From Colwellia ponticola (GTDB lineage Bacteria; Pseudomonadota; Gammaproteobacteria; Enterobacterales; Alteromonadaceae), in the NCBI RefSeq assembly GCF_005885605.1, contig NZ_SZVP01000002.1, forward strand, positions 1 through 64,000: a stretch of DNA of 64,000 nucleotides. The letters run 5' to 3'. How positions within the stretch are numbered: position 1 is the first letter of the stretch; each line of letters starts with the position of its first letter. Positions 29,848 through 39,128 of the stretch are shown piece after piece. A program made the position numbers and the translations under genes. The notes under the pieces are model-generated. The model saw only the letters and a program-made list of their open reading frames with translations, made no database searches and was not told the DNA's origin.

Positions 29848-30994
29848 CAAGCAAGTTATATTTTTTTAGGTAGCCCCTTAGTTGATGATACGTTAATTCA
29901 AGCGCTTGGGCTGTTTTCTTTTGATTAAATTGACAATGTGCTAAAGCTGACTGTATTAATTCTATTTCATAGTCTTGTGATAACGCTTTTAATGATTGAG
30001 GGAACTGCTGCGTTATCGCAGGCACTACTGGGTTAGCTATTGTACTTGCTACAACAGCGGGCGCCAGTTTATCGACTATGTGAGCGCTTGCCTGATTAGT
30101 GTCCTCTGTTGTTTTTCTCGCCAGTGATTCATCGGCAACTGCTTTGGGAGCCTTTAATTCACTACTTAATCTAGTTGCACTATCGTGAGTTTTAATACGC
30201 TGTTGTGGTCTAAATGGAGAATCAAAGGGATCGATAATTAATTCGTGTACCGGTAAATGCGGATTGTTACAACGATAAACACTGCGCTCAACGACATTTT
30301 TTAATTCGCGAATATTACCAGGCCAGTGATAAGCAAGGAGACTGCGTTTGGCCTTGTCGGTAAAGCCACTAAATAATTCAAAGTCAAGTTCGCGCGCCAT
30401 GTTAATAGCAAAGTGCTCGGCAAGCATAATAATATCGTCTAAGCGCTCTCTCAAGGGGGGCAGCGTTATAACATCAAAAGCTAAACGGTCTAATAAATCA
30501 GCTCTAAAATGACCTGAGGCAGCCAAAGTAGGTAAGTCTTCATTTGTTGCTGCAACTAAACGCACATCAGTATGAATTGTTTTTGAACCACCTACGCGCT
30601 CAAACTCACCGTATTCAACAACGCGTAATAGCTTTTCTTGAATAAGACCTGAGGTATTGGCAATTTCATCTAAAAACAAGGTACCTTTATCGGCTCGTTC
30701 AAAGCGTCCTTCATGTCGCTTACTTGCACCAGTAAATGCGCCACTATCGTAACCAAATAATTCAGTTTCAAGTAAGTTTTCATTGAGCGCTGCACAGTTT
30801 AGCTTTAAATAGTTTTGTTCCCAACGCTTAGAAAGAAAGTGCAAACGCGCGGCAACAAGTTCTTTGCCCGTACCTCGTTCACCAATAATAAGCACGGGTT
30901 TTCGTAATGGAGCAACTTGCGATATTTGCTCAAGTACTTCTAAAAAATTATTTGACTGACCAAGCAGGTTATCTTGTTGGTTAAAACGCGCCAT
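29822..30994 (-). CDS. pspF: Phage-shock operon activator PspF
   Basis: PspF is a sigma-54 enhancer-binding activator without a receiver domain, held inactive by PspA. The 390-residue protein has AAA+ Walker A GERGTGKE (about residue 38), the sigma-54 contact motif GAFTGA (about 82), Walker B GTLFLDEIA, and a C-terminal Fis-type helix-turn-helix (NQKKTAQALELTYHQLRGYL). The linker before the HTH is about 60 residues longer than in E. coli PspF. It is divergent from pspA and followed by the sap operon, as in E. coli. Confidence 0.95.
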   Translation of the reverse strand: MARFNQQDNLLGQSNNFLEVLEQISQVAPLRKPVLIIGERGTGKELVAARLHFLSKRWEQNYLKLNCAALNENLLETELFGYDSGAFTGASKRHEGRFERADKGTLFLDEIANTSGLIQEKLLRVVEYGEFERVGGSKTIHTDVRLVAATNEDLPTLAASGHFRADLLDRLAFDVITLPPLRERLDDIIMLAEHFAINMARELDFELFSGFTDKAKRSLLAYHWPGNIRELKNVVERSVYRCNNPHLPVHELIIDPFDSPFRPQQRIKTHDSATRLSSELKAPKAVADESLARKTTEDTNQASAHIVDKLAPAVVASTIANPVVPAITQQFPQSLKALSQDYEIELIQSALAHCQFNQKKTAQALELTYHQLRGYLKKYNLLDGSINDEL

Positions 30995-31240
30995 AGTACG
31001 CTCAGATTTTGGTTTATTTCACTAACAAATAGTGTATTTTATTACTTGGTTGGTTGAAAGTGTTTTTTAAAATAAATAATAATACTTTAAAAACAAGCTT
31101 TTATAGTCAATATGAAAGTTGGCGTAAAAAATGAATATACAATGATGACATAGCGTTATAGTAATACAGAGTTAAATAAATGTTTAGTTAGCGTTTAGTT
31201 ATTACTTAGTTAACGCTTAGTTTAGTAAAACACGACAATC

Positions 31241-31256
31241 TGGCTATCAGTTAGCT
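31241..31256 (+). promoter_or_regulatory. Candidate sigma-54 promoter of pspABC
   Basis: TGGCTATCAGTTAGCT keeps the invariant GG (-24) and GC (-12) with the correct 10-base spacing. It is close to the pspA ATG, leaving a leader of only about 9 bases, so it is uncertain. A second, weaker candidate is at 31120-31135 (TGGCGTAAAAAATGAA, lacking the final C). Confidence 0.4.
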
Positions 31257-31275
31257 ATCAGTTAAGGAAGTTATT

Positions 31276-31941
31276 ATGGGTATTTTTTCAAGATTCACAG
31301 ATATAATTAACGCTAATATTAATAATTTATTAGATAAAGCCGAAGATCCGGCAAAAATGGTTCGCTTGATCATCCAAGAAATGGAAGATACCTTAGTTGA
31401 AGTACGTTCTAGTTCAGCAAAAACATTAGCAGGTAAAAAAGAGTTAACGCGTCAAATAACTCGCCTTGAACAAGATGCTGAGCAATGGCAAAGTAAAGCA
31501 GAATTAGCGTTAAGTAAAGACCGTGAAGACTTAGCGCGTGGTGCATTAATGGCTAAGAAAAAAAGCACTGAAAGCGCGCAAGTCCTATTAACAGAGCTAG
31601 CGTATACCGAAGAGCACCTGAGTAAACTGCAAAGTGAAGTATCGCAATTACAAGATAAGCTCAGTGATGCAAAAACACGTCAAAAAGCCATTGTTATTCG
31701 AGAAAAGTCAGTAAGTTCTCGCTTAAAAGTGAAAGAAAACTTACATAGCACGCGAGTAAATGATGCGTTAAATCGCTTTGACCATTACGAACGAAAAATT
31801 GATGATATAGAATCAACGGTTGAATCTTATGAGATCGGTAGTAAATCGTTAGCCGATGAAATTGCCGAATTGGAATCTGATGCTAAAGTGGATGATGAAT
31901 TAGCGCAGTTAAAAGCTAAAATAAAGAGCAGTAATAAATAA
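31276..31941 (+). CDS. pspA: Phage shock protein A
   Basis: PspA is a coiled-coil peripheral membrane protein of the ESCRT-III/Vipp1 fold. It binds and inhibits PspF and protects stressed inner membranes. The 221-residue sequence starts GIFSRFTDIINANINNLLDK with the family amphipathic N-terminus. Long charged coiled coil follows through about residue 215. AAGGAAG precedes the ATG. Confidence 0.96.
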   Translation: MGIFSRFTDIINANINNLLDKAEDPAKMVRLIIQEMEDTLVEVRSSSAKTLAGKKELTRQITRLEQDAEQWQSKAELALSKDREDLARGALMAKKKSTESAQVLLTELAYTEEHLSKLQSEVSQLQDKLSDAKTRQKAIVIREKSVSSRLKVKENLHSTRVNDALNRFDHYERKIDDIESTVESYEIGSKSLADEIAELESDAKVDDELAQLKAKIKSSNK

Positions 31942-31997
31942 GAAATAAGAACTAAATAAAGCACCACGTTAAGTAAAAAAGAGAGAGGGAAAATATT

Positions 31998-32225
31998 ATG
32001 GAAGAGATTATCGTCGCACCCGTTATTATTTTTATGGTTATTGTTGCGCCAATATGGCTAGTTTTACATTACCGTAGTAAAAAACAGGTTAGCCAAGGTT
32101 TAAGTCAAGAAGAGTATATTCAGTTATCTGAGTTATCAGAAGTTGCCGATACCATGGCTGATAGAATTCAAACTCTTGAAGCTATTTTAGATGTGGAGAC
32201 ACCAAACTGGAGAACTAAATTATGA
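31998..32225 (+). CDS. pspB: Phage shock protein B
   Basis: This 75-residue inner-membrane protein has one N-terminal helix (about residues 5-24) and a cytoplasmic coiled coil. With PspC it relays envelope stress to PspA. The stop overlaps the pspC start (ATGA), indicating coupled translation. Confidence 0.93.
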   Translation: MEEIIVAPVIIFMVIVAPIWLVLHYRSKKQVSQGLSQEEYIQLSELSEVADTMADRIQTLEAILDVETPNWRTKL

Positions 32226-32671
32226 GCCACAAAAGAAGAGAGTTATATCGAAATGCCGAGCAAGGTAAAATAGCTGGGGTTTGTGCCGGGATAGCAGACT
32301 ACTTTGGTTGGGAAACCTGGCTCATTAGAATATTAGTGGTCTCAGGTGTGTTATTTGGTATGCCGTTTCTTATTTTAGGCTACGTAGCTGCTTGGTTTAT
32401 TCTCGATAAAACGCCAACGAAAACAGCTAAAGTCAATTATCAGGGACATGAAAGTAACTATGCTAAAGGTCAGCAACCAAAGCAAAGCGCTGATGTCGCT
32501 CATGAGTCGATAAAGGTTAAAGCGAGAATTTGGCAGTCAGGTGAGCCAGCTAAACAAGCACTGTATGATATTGCTCGTAAATTTCGATCGTTAGAAGGTC
32601 GAGTACAAGCGATGGAACACTATGTTACGTCAACGGAGTTTACCGTTGCTAGAGAAATTAATAAGCTATAA
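32222..32671 (+). CDS. pspC: Phage shock protein C
   Basis: The PspC domain lies in the first 65 residues (RNAEQGKIAGVCAGIADYFG then a membrane helix of about 24 residues). A C-terminal helical tail to residue 149 follows. It acts with PspB as envelope-stress sensor and anti-inhibitor of the PspA-PspF complex. Confidence 0.93.
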   Translation: MSHKRRELYRNAEQGKIAGVCAGIADYFGWETWLIRILVVSGVLFGMPFLILGYVAAWFILDKTPTKTAKVNYQGHESNYAKGQQPKQSADVAHESIKVKARIWQSGEPAKQALYDIARKFRSLEGRVQAMEHYVTSTEFTVAREINKL

Positions 32672-32720
32672 CTTTATTGTGCTTTATTGGGTGTTATCGG
32701 TTTTTTATGTTATTACTCTT

Positions 32721-32796
32721 ATAGCATTAATTTTATAGCATTAATTTTATAGCATTAATTTTATAGCATTAATTTTATAGCATTAATTTTATAGCA
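32721..32796 (+). repeat. 14-bp tandem repeat upstream of ycjX
   Basis: ATAGCATTAATTTT is repeated perfectly at 32721, 32735, 32749, 32763 and 32777, with a sixth partial copy at 32791. It lies in the 176-bp pspC-ycjX gap, about 50 bp before the ycjX start. Confidence 0.93.
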
Positions 32797-32847
32797 CTAT
32801 TCATCTCATACATCATTAACTTTGACATTACTTCATGGCACTAATTC

Positions 32848-34323
32848 ATGGCACTACTAAGTAAATCGACCTTATCTAAGCGTGGTCTAGGCAAACTAAA
32901 GCATAAAGCGAATGAGCTACTTAGTCGCACCCTTGATCAACAAGTCACTTTAGCGGTTACGGGCTTAAGCCGAAGTGGTAAAACCGCCTTTATTACTTCC
33001 TTAGTCAATCAATTAATTAATGAAGGAAATGGCGCTAAACTTAGTTTTTTTGATCCCGTTCATAACGGTAATTTTATTGCCGCTAAGCGAGTACCGCAAA
33101 AGCACTACCACGTACCACGATTTGATTATGACGCTGCTATTTCAGCTTTAACGAGTGACCCTGCTACTTGGCCTGAACCCACTCATGGTATTAGTGAGTT
33201 ACGCTTGGCTATTCGCTACCAACCTAAAAATTCAATACTTAAATATGCCACTGACATGGCAACGCTAACGCTTGATATCACCGATTATCCTGGCGAGTGG
33301 TTACTCGATTTACCCATGCTTAAACAGACTTATCAAGAGTGGTCGCAGCAAACTCACGGATTAATGACCAGTAAGCCAAGAGATGAGTACAGTAAAAGTT
33401 TTTTAGCTAAAGTTGCGCAACTCGACCCGTTCGCCCCAGCCAGTGAAGAACTTTTGGCTGAATTAGCACAGGAATATACTGCGCTATTACAAACATTTCG
33501 TCACGAGTTAGGGTTGTCGGTCATTCAACCAGGGCGATTTATATTACCTGGCGACTTAGCTGGCGCGCCTATTTTAGAATTCTTCCCTTTTGCCAATGCA
33601 GATAATATAGACGCTAACGCTTATCAAAATGCAACTGATGATAGTGTTATTGGTATGTTGCGCTCACGTTATTCTCAATACCAAGAGCAAGTGGTACGAA
33701 AATTTTATCGAGAGCATTTTCTTCGTTTCGACCGACAAATCGTGTTAGCAGATTGCTTAAAACCGTTAAATAAAGGCAAAGCAAGTTTCGCTGATTTAGA
33801 GTTGGCTATGTCGATGATTTTAGAAAGCTATCAGTACGGCAAGTCGGGAATATTTTCACGGCTATTCTCACCAAAAATTGATAAGTTACTCTTTGGCGCC
33901 ACAAAAGCTGACCACGTTACACCTGAGCAACATGGTGCTATGGTCTCTTTACTTAATCAGTTGGTGCATCAAAATAAAAATCAGTTAAATTATGACGCTG
34001 TAGCAGTGAAAACGTTAGCTATTGCGGCGGTTAAAGCGACTAACTCAGGTGTGAGCAAACATCAAGGGAATGAGGTTCCTGTTATTCAAGGGCGAAGTTT
34101 AGCGCAGAGCGAGTTAAGTGGAACCGCGTCGGTTTTTGGAGAAAAAATAACGGTGTTTCCTGGCGCTGTTCCGAGTGAGCTACCTCGAGATAATTATTGG
34201 CAATCCAATAGCTTTAATTTCATAGAGTTTGCCCCCTTAAGTGGCCTTAACAAACACCAGTGTTTACCGCATGTGCGAATGGACCAGGTGTTACAGTTTT
34301 TATTAGCAGATAAAATGATGTGA
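32848..34323 (+). CDS. ycjX: YcjX family P-loop NTPase
   Basis: This 491-residue protein has the Walker A motif GLSRSGKTAFITSL (about residue 42) and the conserved DITDYPGEWLLDLPML segment near residue 144. YcjX is a GTP/ATP-binding stress protein of unclear function, usually co-expressed with psp genes. It overlaps or abuts ycjF downstream. Its position after pspABC matches the E. coli psp-ycjXF neighbourhood. Confidence 0.92.
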   Translation: MALLSKSTLSKRGLGKLKHKANELLSRTLDQQVTLAVTGLSRSGKTAFITSLVNQLINEGNGAKLSFFDPVHNGNFIAAKRVPQKHYHVPRFDYDAAISALTSDPATWPEPTHGISELRLAIRYQPKNSILKYATDMATLTLDITDYPGEWLLDLPMLKQTYQEWSQQTHGLMTSKPRDEYSKSFLAKVAQLDPFAPASEELLAELAQEYTALLQTFRHELGLSVIQPGRFILPGDLAGAPILEFFPFANADNIDANAYQNATDDSVIGMLRSRYSQYQEQVVRKFYREHFLRFDRQIVLADCLKPLNKGKASFADLELAMSMILESYQYGKSGIFSRLFSPKIDKLLFGATKADHVTPEQHGAMVSLLNQLVHQNKNQLNYDAVAVKTLAIAAVKATNSGVSKHQGNEVPVIQGRSLAQSELSGTASVFGEKITVFPGAVPSELPRDNYWQSNSFNFIEFAPLSGLNKHQCLPHVRMDQVLQFLLADKMM

Positions 34324-34328
34324 TTGAT

Positions 34329-35582
34329 ATGACTATCGATAATAAAAGTAAAGCAAAAATAAGCAATACAAACAGCACAACAAATAAAGAGAGCAATGCT
34401 AGCTATACAGGCAAACACAAGGAAAAATTACACCAGCAACAAATACTTTTTAATGAAAGTGACATCGTTGTTGAGGGCAATAAAAAATTCTGTAAAAGCG
34501 AAGAAGCAACTAACCCGGTAACTAATCGAGTAACTAAGCAAGTGGTTTTTGATAATGACGACTACTTACCGGTGTTGCTTGATGAAAATGGTTTTGATGA
34601 AATCAGAAAAACCGAGCTTAATAGCGAGCAACTAAATCAAGAAGCTAACGCAGTCAAAGGCGGTAAACGATCATGGTTATGGCGCATAATAACGACTTTG
34701 CTGATAACGTTAGTAACCATTGAAGCGGTTGATTTTTTTATTACCGGTTTCGAGCAATCACCGATAATTGCCAGTCTTTATGCCTTGTTATTAGCATCGT
34801 TAACGTTAGTTAGCGGTAACTATTTATGGCGCGAGTTTATCGGGTTGAGACAATTTAAAAAGCGTCAGCAAACAAAACAACAAGCAATAGAGTTGTTACT
34901 CATTGATGGGAGTATAGATAGCAAGATAGACATAAACACAGGCAAAGACACAAAGCACTTTACCAGCCAGTCTACTAAACGAGCACGAGATTTTTGCGAT
35001 AATATTAGTCATAACTTACCTTGCGATTTAGCCTTTGATCACCCCAAAGAACAGCAAATTTGGCATGAAGCGTTAACAACAGAGCATAACGCGAGTGAAT
35101 TAGTTGAGCTTTACTCTCGAGTGGTTTTATCTAAAGTTGACGAAAAAGCATTGAACGAAGTTGCCAATTTCTCCACCGAAGCGGTTGTTTTAGTTGCGTT
35201 AAGTCCGGTTGCTTTGATCGATATGTTAATTATGTTATCGCGTAACTTACGTATGATAAATAAAATTGCAGGTCTTTATGGTTTAAAGCTAGGTTATTGG
35301 AGTCGAATAAAGTTAATAAAACAAGTTTTTGTTAATATGGCTTACGCAGGCGCTAGTGAGCTTATTGCTGATTTTGGCAGTGATATGTTAGGAGCCGAAT
35401 TATTAGGTAAATTATCTAGTCGATTTGCCCAAGGCTTAGGCGCGGGTATGCTTACCGCAAGACTCGGCGCCAAAACCATGGAGCTATGTCGACCTATTCC
35501 TTTTAAAGAAAAGCCGAAGTTAACCGATGTTCGTAAAAAAATTGCTCAACAAATTAAGGCACTAGTAAGTCCTTCAAAATAG
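34329..35582 (+). CDS. ycjF: YcjF family (DUF697) membrane protein
   Basis: The protein has a long polar cytoplasmic N-terminus, two membrane helices (about residues 115-133 and 143-163), and a C-terminal DUF697-type region with LSPVALIDMLIMLSRNLRMI and LYGLKLGYWSRIKLIKQV. The ATG start is preferred. A GTG nine bases upstream that overlaps the ycjX stop is the alternative. It is co-transcribed with ycjX, and its function is unknown. Confidence 0.88.
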   Translation: MTIDNKSKAKISNTNSTTNKESNASYTGKHKEKLHQQQILFNESDIVVEGNKKFCKSEEATNPVTNRVTKQVVFDNDDYLPVLLDENGFDEIRKTELNSEQLNQEANAVKGGKRSWLWRIITTLLITLVTIEAVDFFITGFEQSPIIASLYALLLASLTLVSGNYLWREFIGLRQFKKRQQTKQQAIELLLIDGSIDSKIDINTGKDTKHFTSQSTKRARDFCDNISHNLPCDLAFDHPKEQQIWHEALTTEHNASELVELYSRVVLSKVDEKALNEVANFSTEAVVLVALSPVALIDMLIMLSRNLRMINKIAGLYGLKLGYWSRIKLIKQVFVNMAYAGASELIADFGSDMLGAELLGKLSSRFAQGLGAGMLTARLGAKTMELCRPIPFKEKPKLTDVRKKIAQQIKALVSPSK

Positions 35583-35619
35583 AAGATATTTTTTTGTACT
35601 TAATTTTTATAGTTAATGA

Positions 35620-35637
35620 TGTAACCTTTCATGTACA
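35620..35637. promoter_or_regulatory. TyrR-box-like site upstream of phhA
   Basis: TGTAAC-N6-TGTACA matches 10 of 12 positions of the TyrR box TGTAAA-N6-TTTACA. It lies 200 bp before phhA, whose product makes tyrosine; tyrR itself is two genes downstream. Nothing else coding is seen in the 254-bp gap. Confidence 0.45.
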
Positions 35638-35836
35638 ACAAAGTGACTTGTTTTTTTTTTAACCATGTATGTTTGCTTTATTTTATCGCTTAAGATGACC
35701 TAAGATGATCACTAGCTTATTAAGTAACCTTGATAGGAGGTGATAATAAGAAATATTGATAAAGCTCCCTAATAAAAGTAACGAATTAAACTAATGATAG
35801 CCACGTAGCCCAGTCGCTAAATGAAAGGTTAATAAC

Positions 35837-36640
35837 ATGTCAAAAGGTACTCAGTATGTCTCTAAAGTTCCTGACGAAAATGGCCTAATAAGCTGGTCAA
35901 CTGAAGAGAATTCAATTTGGCAAATGCTATTTACGCGTCAACTTGCTTATATTAAAGATAAAGCCTGTGATGAATATCATACTGGTTTAGCTGCTTTAAA
36001 TTTACCTATAGATCGTGTGCCCCAACTCAATGATGTAAGTCAGGTACTTTACGCGGCAACAGGTTGGCAATGTCACCCTGTACCTGCCTTAATAGGTTTT
36101 GGCGAATTTTTTAAGTTACTCTCAGAAAAGAAATTTCCCGTTGCTACCTTTATTCGACGTAAAGAAGAAATGGACTATTTGCAAGAGCCTGACATCTTTC
36201 ATGAAATATTCGGTCATTGCCCGTTATTAGTGAATCCATCATTTGCAAATTATACCCAAGCCTACGGAAAAATGGGCTTAAATGCGAGTAAAGAGCAACG
36301 AGTATTTTTAGCACGCCTGTATTGGTTTACTATTGAATTTGGTTTACTTGATACCCCTAAAGGATTACGTGTTTATGGGGGGGGGATTTTGTCTTCTCCG
36401 GCAGAAACAGAGTATGCTATTAATAATGAAGATGTTGAACGCAAGCCATTTAACGTGTTAGATGTATTAAGAACGCCTTATCGAATAGATATAATGCAGC
36501 CGATTTATTATACGCTCACCAAAGTGTCGGACCTAGATGACATACGAAAGTTTAGTGTCGAAGATATTATGGCGCAGATTGCTCAAGCGAAACAGCTAGG
36601 TTTGCACACTGCAAAATTTCCAACAAAGCCTGTTACTTAG
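35837..36640 (+). CDS. phhA: Phenylalanine-4-hydroxylase
   Basis: PhhA hydroxylates phenylalanine to tyrosine with tetrahydropterin and O2. The 267-residue monomeric bacterial type has the iron ligands of the 2-His-1-Glu triad in DIFHEIFGHCPLL (about residues 118-130) and in FTIEFGLL (about 174). A run of nine G's (36377-36385) encodes three glycines in VYGGGILSSP, and the frame is intact here. It is followed by phhB, which recycles its cofactor. Confidence 0.96.
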   Translation: MSKGTQYVSKVPDENGLISWSTEENSIWQMLFTRQLAYIKDKACDEYHTGLAALNLPIDRVPQLNDVSQVLYAATGWQCHPVPALIGFGEFFKLLSEKKFPVATFIRRKEEMDYLQEPDIFHEIFGHCPLLVNPSFANYTQAYGKMGLNASKEQRVFLARLYWFTIEFGLLDTPKGLRVYGGGILSSPAETEYAINNEDVERKPFNVLDVLRTPYRIDIMQPIYYTLTKVSDLDDIRKFSVEDIMAQIAQAKQLGLHTAKFPTKPVT

Positions 36641-36706
36641 CGGGTTAATAAATGAACATTAGTTATACGGTAGCAATAACCACAACCAGTTGATTAAGGA
36701 TAAATA

Positions 36707-37060
36707 ATGACGACTAAATCAAGTGATAAATTATCAAGTCAAGCCTGCGAAGCTTGTCATGCTGATGCACCTAAAATAAGTGATGAAGAATTAAAAACGC
36801 TTATTGGACTTATTCCTGATTGGACAGCACAAGTACATAATAATGTTATGATGCTTGAACGAGAATACCGCTTTAAAAATTATAAACTTTCTTGGGCGTT
36901 TGCCAATAAAGTGTCTGAGTTAGCTGAAAGTGAAGGTCATCATCCTGCGATATTACTTGAGTGGGGCAAGGTGAAGGTAACGTGGTGGACACACGCTATT
37001 GGTGGCCTACATAAAAATGATTTTATTTGTGCAGCTAAAACCGATCAGTTAACGGCATAA
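36707..37060 (+). CDS. phhB: Pterin-4a-carbinolamine dehydratase
   Basis: PhhB dehydrates the 4a-hydroxy-tetrahydropterin released by PhhA. The 117-residue protein has the active-site core [20 protein letters not shown] with the paired histidines. The third histidine follows in [13 protein letters not shown]. It is co-directional with phhA, 66 bp downstream. Confidence 0.95.
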   Translation: MTTKSSDKLSSQACEACHADAPKISDEELKTLIGLIPDWTAQVHNNVMMLEREYRFKNYKLSWAFANKVSELAESEGHHPAILLEWGKVKVTWWTHAIGGLHKNDFICAAKTDQLTA

Positions 37061-37273
37061 CCTTTATAGCCTTTTGCTTTATCAGCTTTTATCGCTAGAG
37101 AGTACTGCCTAATCTAATATCTTCTCTGGCGTGATTTTTGTCTTCAACATCTAACATTTACTGTCATCAATACAGATAATCAAAGCTCTTTCTTGAATAA
37201 ATAACCAATAAAACGATGAAAAACAATCTACTAAGATAAACAGGTCTTATTGAACAATGTTGTGCTTTCTTAT

Positions 37274-37291
37274 CGTAAAAATTAGTTTACA
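37274..37291. promoter_or_regulatory. TyrR box in the tyrR promoter region
   Basis: CGTAAA-AATTAG-TTTACA matches 11 of 12 consensus positions of the TyrR box. It lies 79 bp before tyrR, which suggests autoregulation. The 309-bp phhB-tyrR gap has no gene. Confidence 0.6.
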
Positions 37292-37369
37292 ATAACGTTT
37301 TCTTTAAAGCCACTCTACTATTTTATATTGACAGAACTAGGGTGTAACTCTTAATTAAGGGCTTGTTGA

Positions 37370-38920
37370 ATGCGTTTGGAAATTACTTGTCATGACCGTG
37401 TGGGTATGGGGCAAAAAGTATTAGGTATATTTGTCGAAAACGGTATTAATGTACGTGGCATTGAGTTGATGCAGCCTGGTCGTATTTTTATTAATATTCC
37501 AGATTTAGATTTTGCTGATTTACAAAAATTTATGCCGCAATTACGCTTAATTGAAGGGGTAGGGGATGTTAAAACCGCTCCTTACATGCCATCTGAGCGA
37601 GAAAGAAATGAACTCGCTACCTTAATAAAAACCTTCCCCGATCCATTTATCTCAATTAATAGAAAAGGCAATATTCGTATTGTTAATACTATTGCCTCGA
37701 GTATTATGGGTGAAACAGAAGCGTCTCTTATAGACCAACATATCAGTCTTTGGTTAAAAGGTTTTAACTTTAATCGTTGGCTAGACTCAAGCGATGTACT
37801 TGCACAAACCTGCCGTTTAAAATTTCAAGGCGATGATTTTGTTGCCGATATTATGCCGATACATGTTACAGGTGAAGAAAGCAGTAAAGTCCTCGCTGGC
37901 GCAGTACTTATTTTAAAGTCTGAAGCACGCCTTGGTCAGCAAATGAATGCTTTTAAGCAACCAAGTGAAAATACTTTTTCAGGTATTCAAGCCAGTTCAA
38001 GCGCCATGAGAAAAGTTATTCGTGAAGCCAAACGTATGTCGTCACTTGACTCCTCAATTTTAATTATGGGCGAAACGGGAACTGGTAAGGAGTTATTAGC
38101 TAGGGCTTGTCATGGGGCTAGTGAGCGCGCTGAACGTCCTTTTATGACCTTAAATTGTGGTGCTTTACCTGATGATGTTGCTGAGTCAGAGCTCTTTGGT
38201 ATGGGGGAAAAAGATCAAGCGTCAAGTAAGCGCGGTATTTTTGAGCTCGCTGATGGTGGTACTGTCTTTCTTGATGAAATAGGTGAAATGTCACCAAAAT
38301 TACAAAGTAAGTTGTTACGGGTAATTCAACATGGCAGCTTTAGGCGCGTAGACTCTGAACAAGAAGTGACTGTCAACGTACGCACTATTAGCTCCACTAA
38401 CAAAGATCTCTTGCATCTTGTTTCTATAGGTGATTTTAGAGAAGATCTTTATTATCGATTAAATGTTTTTGGTTTAACGCTACCCGCACTAAGAGAGCGT
38501 CGCAGCGATATATTACCATTGGCCGAGTTTTTTACCATTAAAGCTGGGCAACAAATTGGTCGTACTCACCTTAAAATAAGCGATGACTGTCGAGATTTTA
38601 TTGAGCATTACCCATGGCCTGGTAATATTCGTCAATTAGATAATGTTATAACGCGAGCCGTGTCGTTATTAGAAGGTAATGAAATAGAAACTGCGCACTT
38701 ACAATTGCCTCCTTATACCCGTGAACATGGTTATTTAGAAGAAGAATTTACCGGCACGCTCGATGCAGCTGTAAAAGGGTTTGAAGCTGATTTACTACGT
38801 AAGTTATATCCTGCTTATCCTAGTACTAGACAGTTAGCTAAAAAACTCGGGCTTAGCCATACAGCTATTGCTAATAAGTTACGCGAATATGATATCAATA
38901 AAAAAACAGTGAAAATTTGA
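37370..38920 (+). CDS. tyrR: Transcriptional regulator TyrR
   Basis: TyrR is the aromatic-amino-acid regulator. The 516-residue protein has an N-terminal ACT domain (MRLEITCHDRVGMGQKVLGI), a PAS domain (about residues 80-190), and an AAA+ domain with Walker A GETGTGKE (about 233) and Walker B GGTVFLDEIGEM. A Fis-type HTH closes it (STRQLAKKLGLSHTAIANKL). The GAFTGA loop is replaced by GMGEKDQASS, so it should not activate sigma-54, as in E. coli TyrR. Confidence 0.95.
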   Translation: MRLEITCHDRVGMGQKVLGIFVENGINVRGIELMQPGRIFINIPDLDFADLQKFMPQLRLIEGVGDVKTAPYMPSERERNELATLIKTFPDPFISINRKGNIRIVNTIASSIMGETEASLIDQHISLWLKGFNFNRWLDSSDVLAQTCRLKFQGDDFVADIMPIHVTGEESSKVLAGAVLILKSEARLGQQMNAFKQPSENTFSGIQASSSAMRKVIREAKRMSSLDSSILIMGETGTGKELLARACHGASERAERPFMTLNCGALPDDVAESELFGMGEKDQASSKRGIFELADGGTVFLDEIGEMSPKLQSKLLRVIQHGSFRRVDSEQEVTVNVRTISSTNKDLLHLVSIGDFREDLYYRLNVFGLTLPALRERRSDILPLAEFFTIKAGQQIGRTHLKISDDCRDFIEHYPWPGNIRQLDNVITRAVSLLEGNEIETAHLQLPPYTREHGYLEEEFTGTLDAAVKGFEADLLRKLYPAYPSTRQLAKKLGLSHTAIANKLREYDINKKTVKI

Positions 38921-39128
38921 TGTAGTTAATATGTAATCAATAATAGGTGAGCACAAGCTTTCAGCAAGAGTGATTAAGATTATCAGAGCGTAAAGGTAAT
39001 CTTCCATATTGTTTTGACTCAGCTTGTGCTATTACTTGGTTGTCAGTGAAAAAATTTGTACCATGCTTTAACGCTATAGATTATCTGTCGATAGTTACTC
39101 TGATTCGAGTTAATAAGAAGGTTTAATA

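Noticed and set aside
37328-37356. TTGACA-N17-TTAATT as tyrR promoter
   Set aside because: The start would fall about 8 bases before the ATG and remove the ribosome site.
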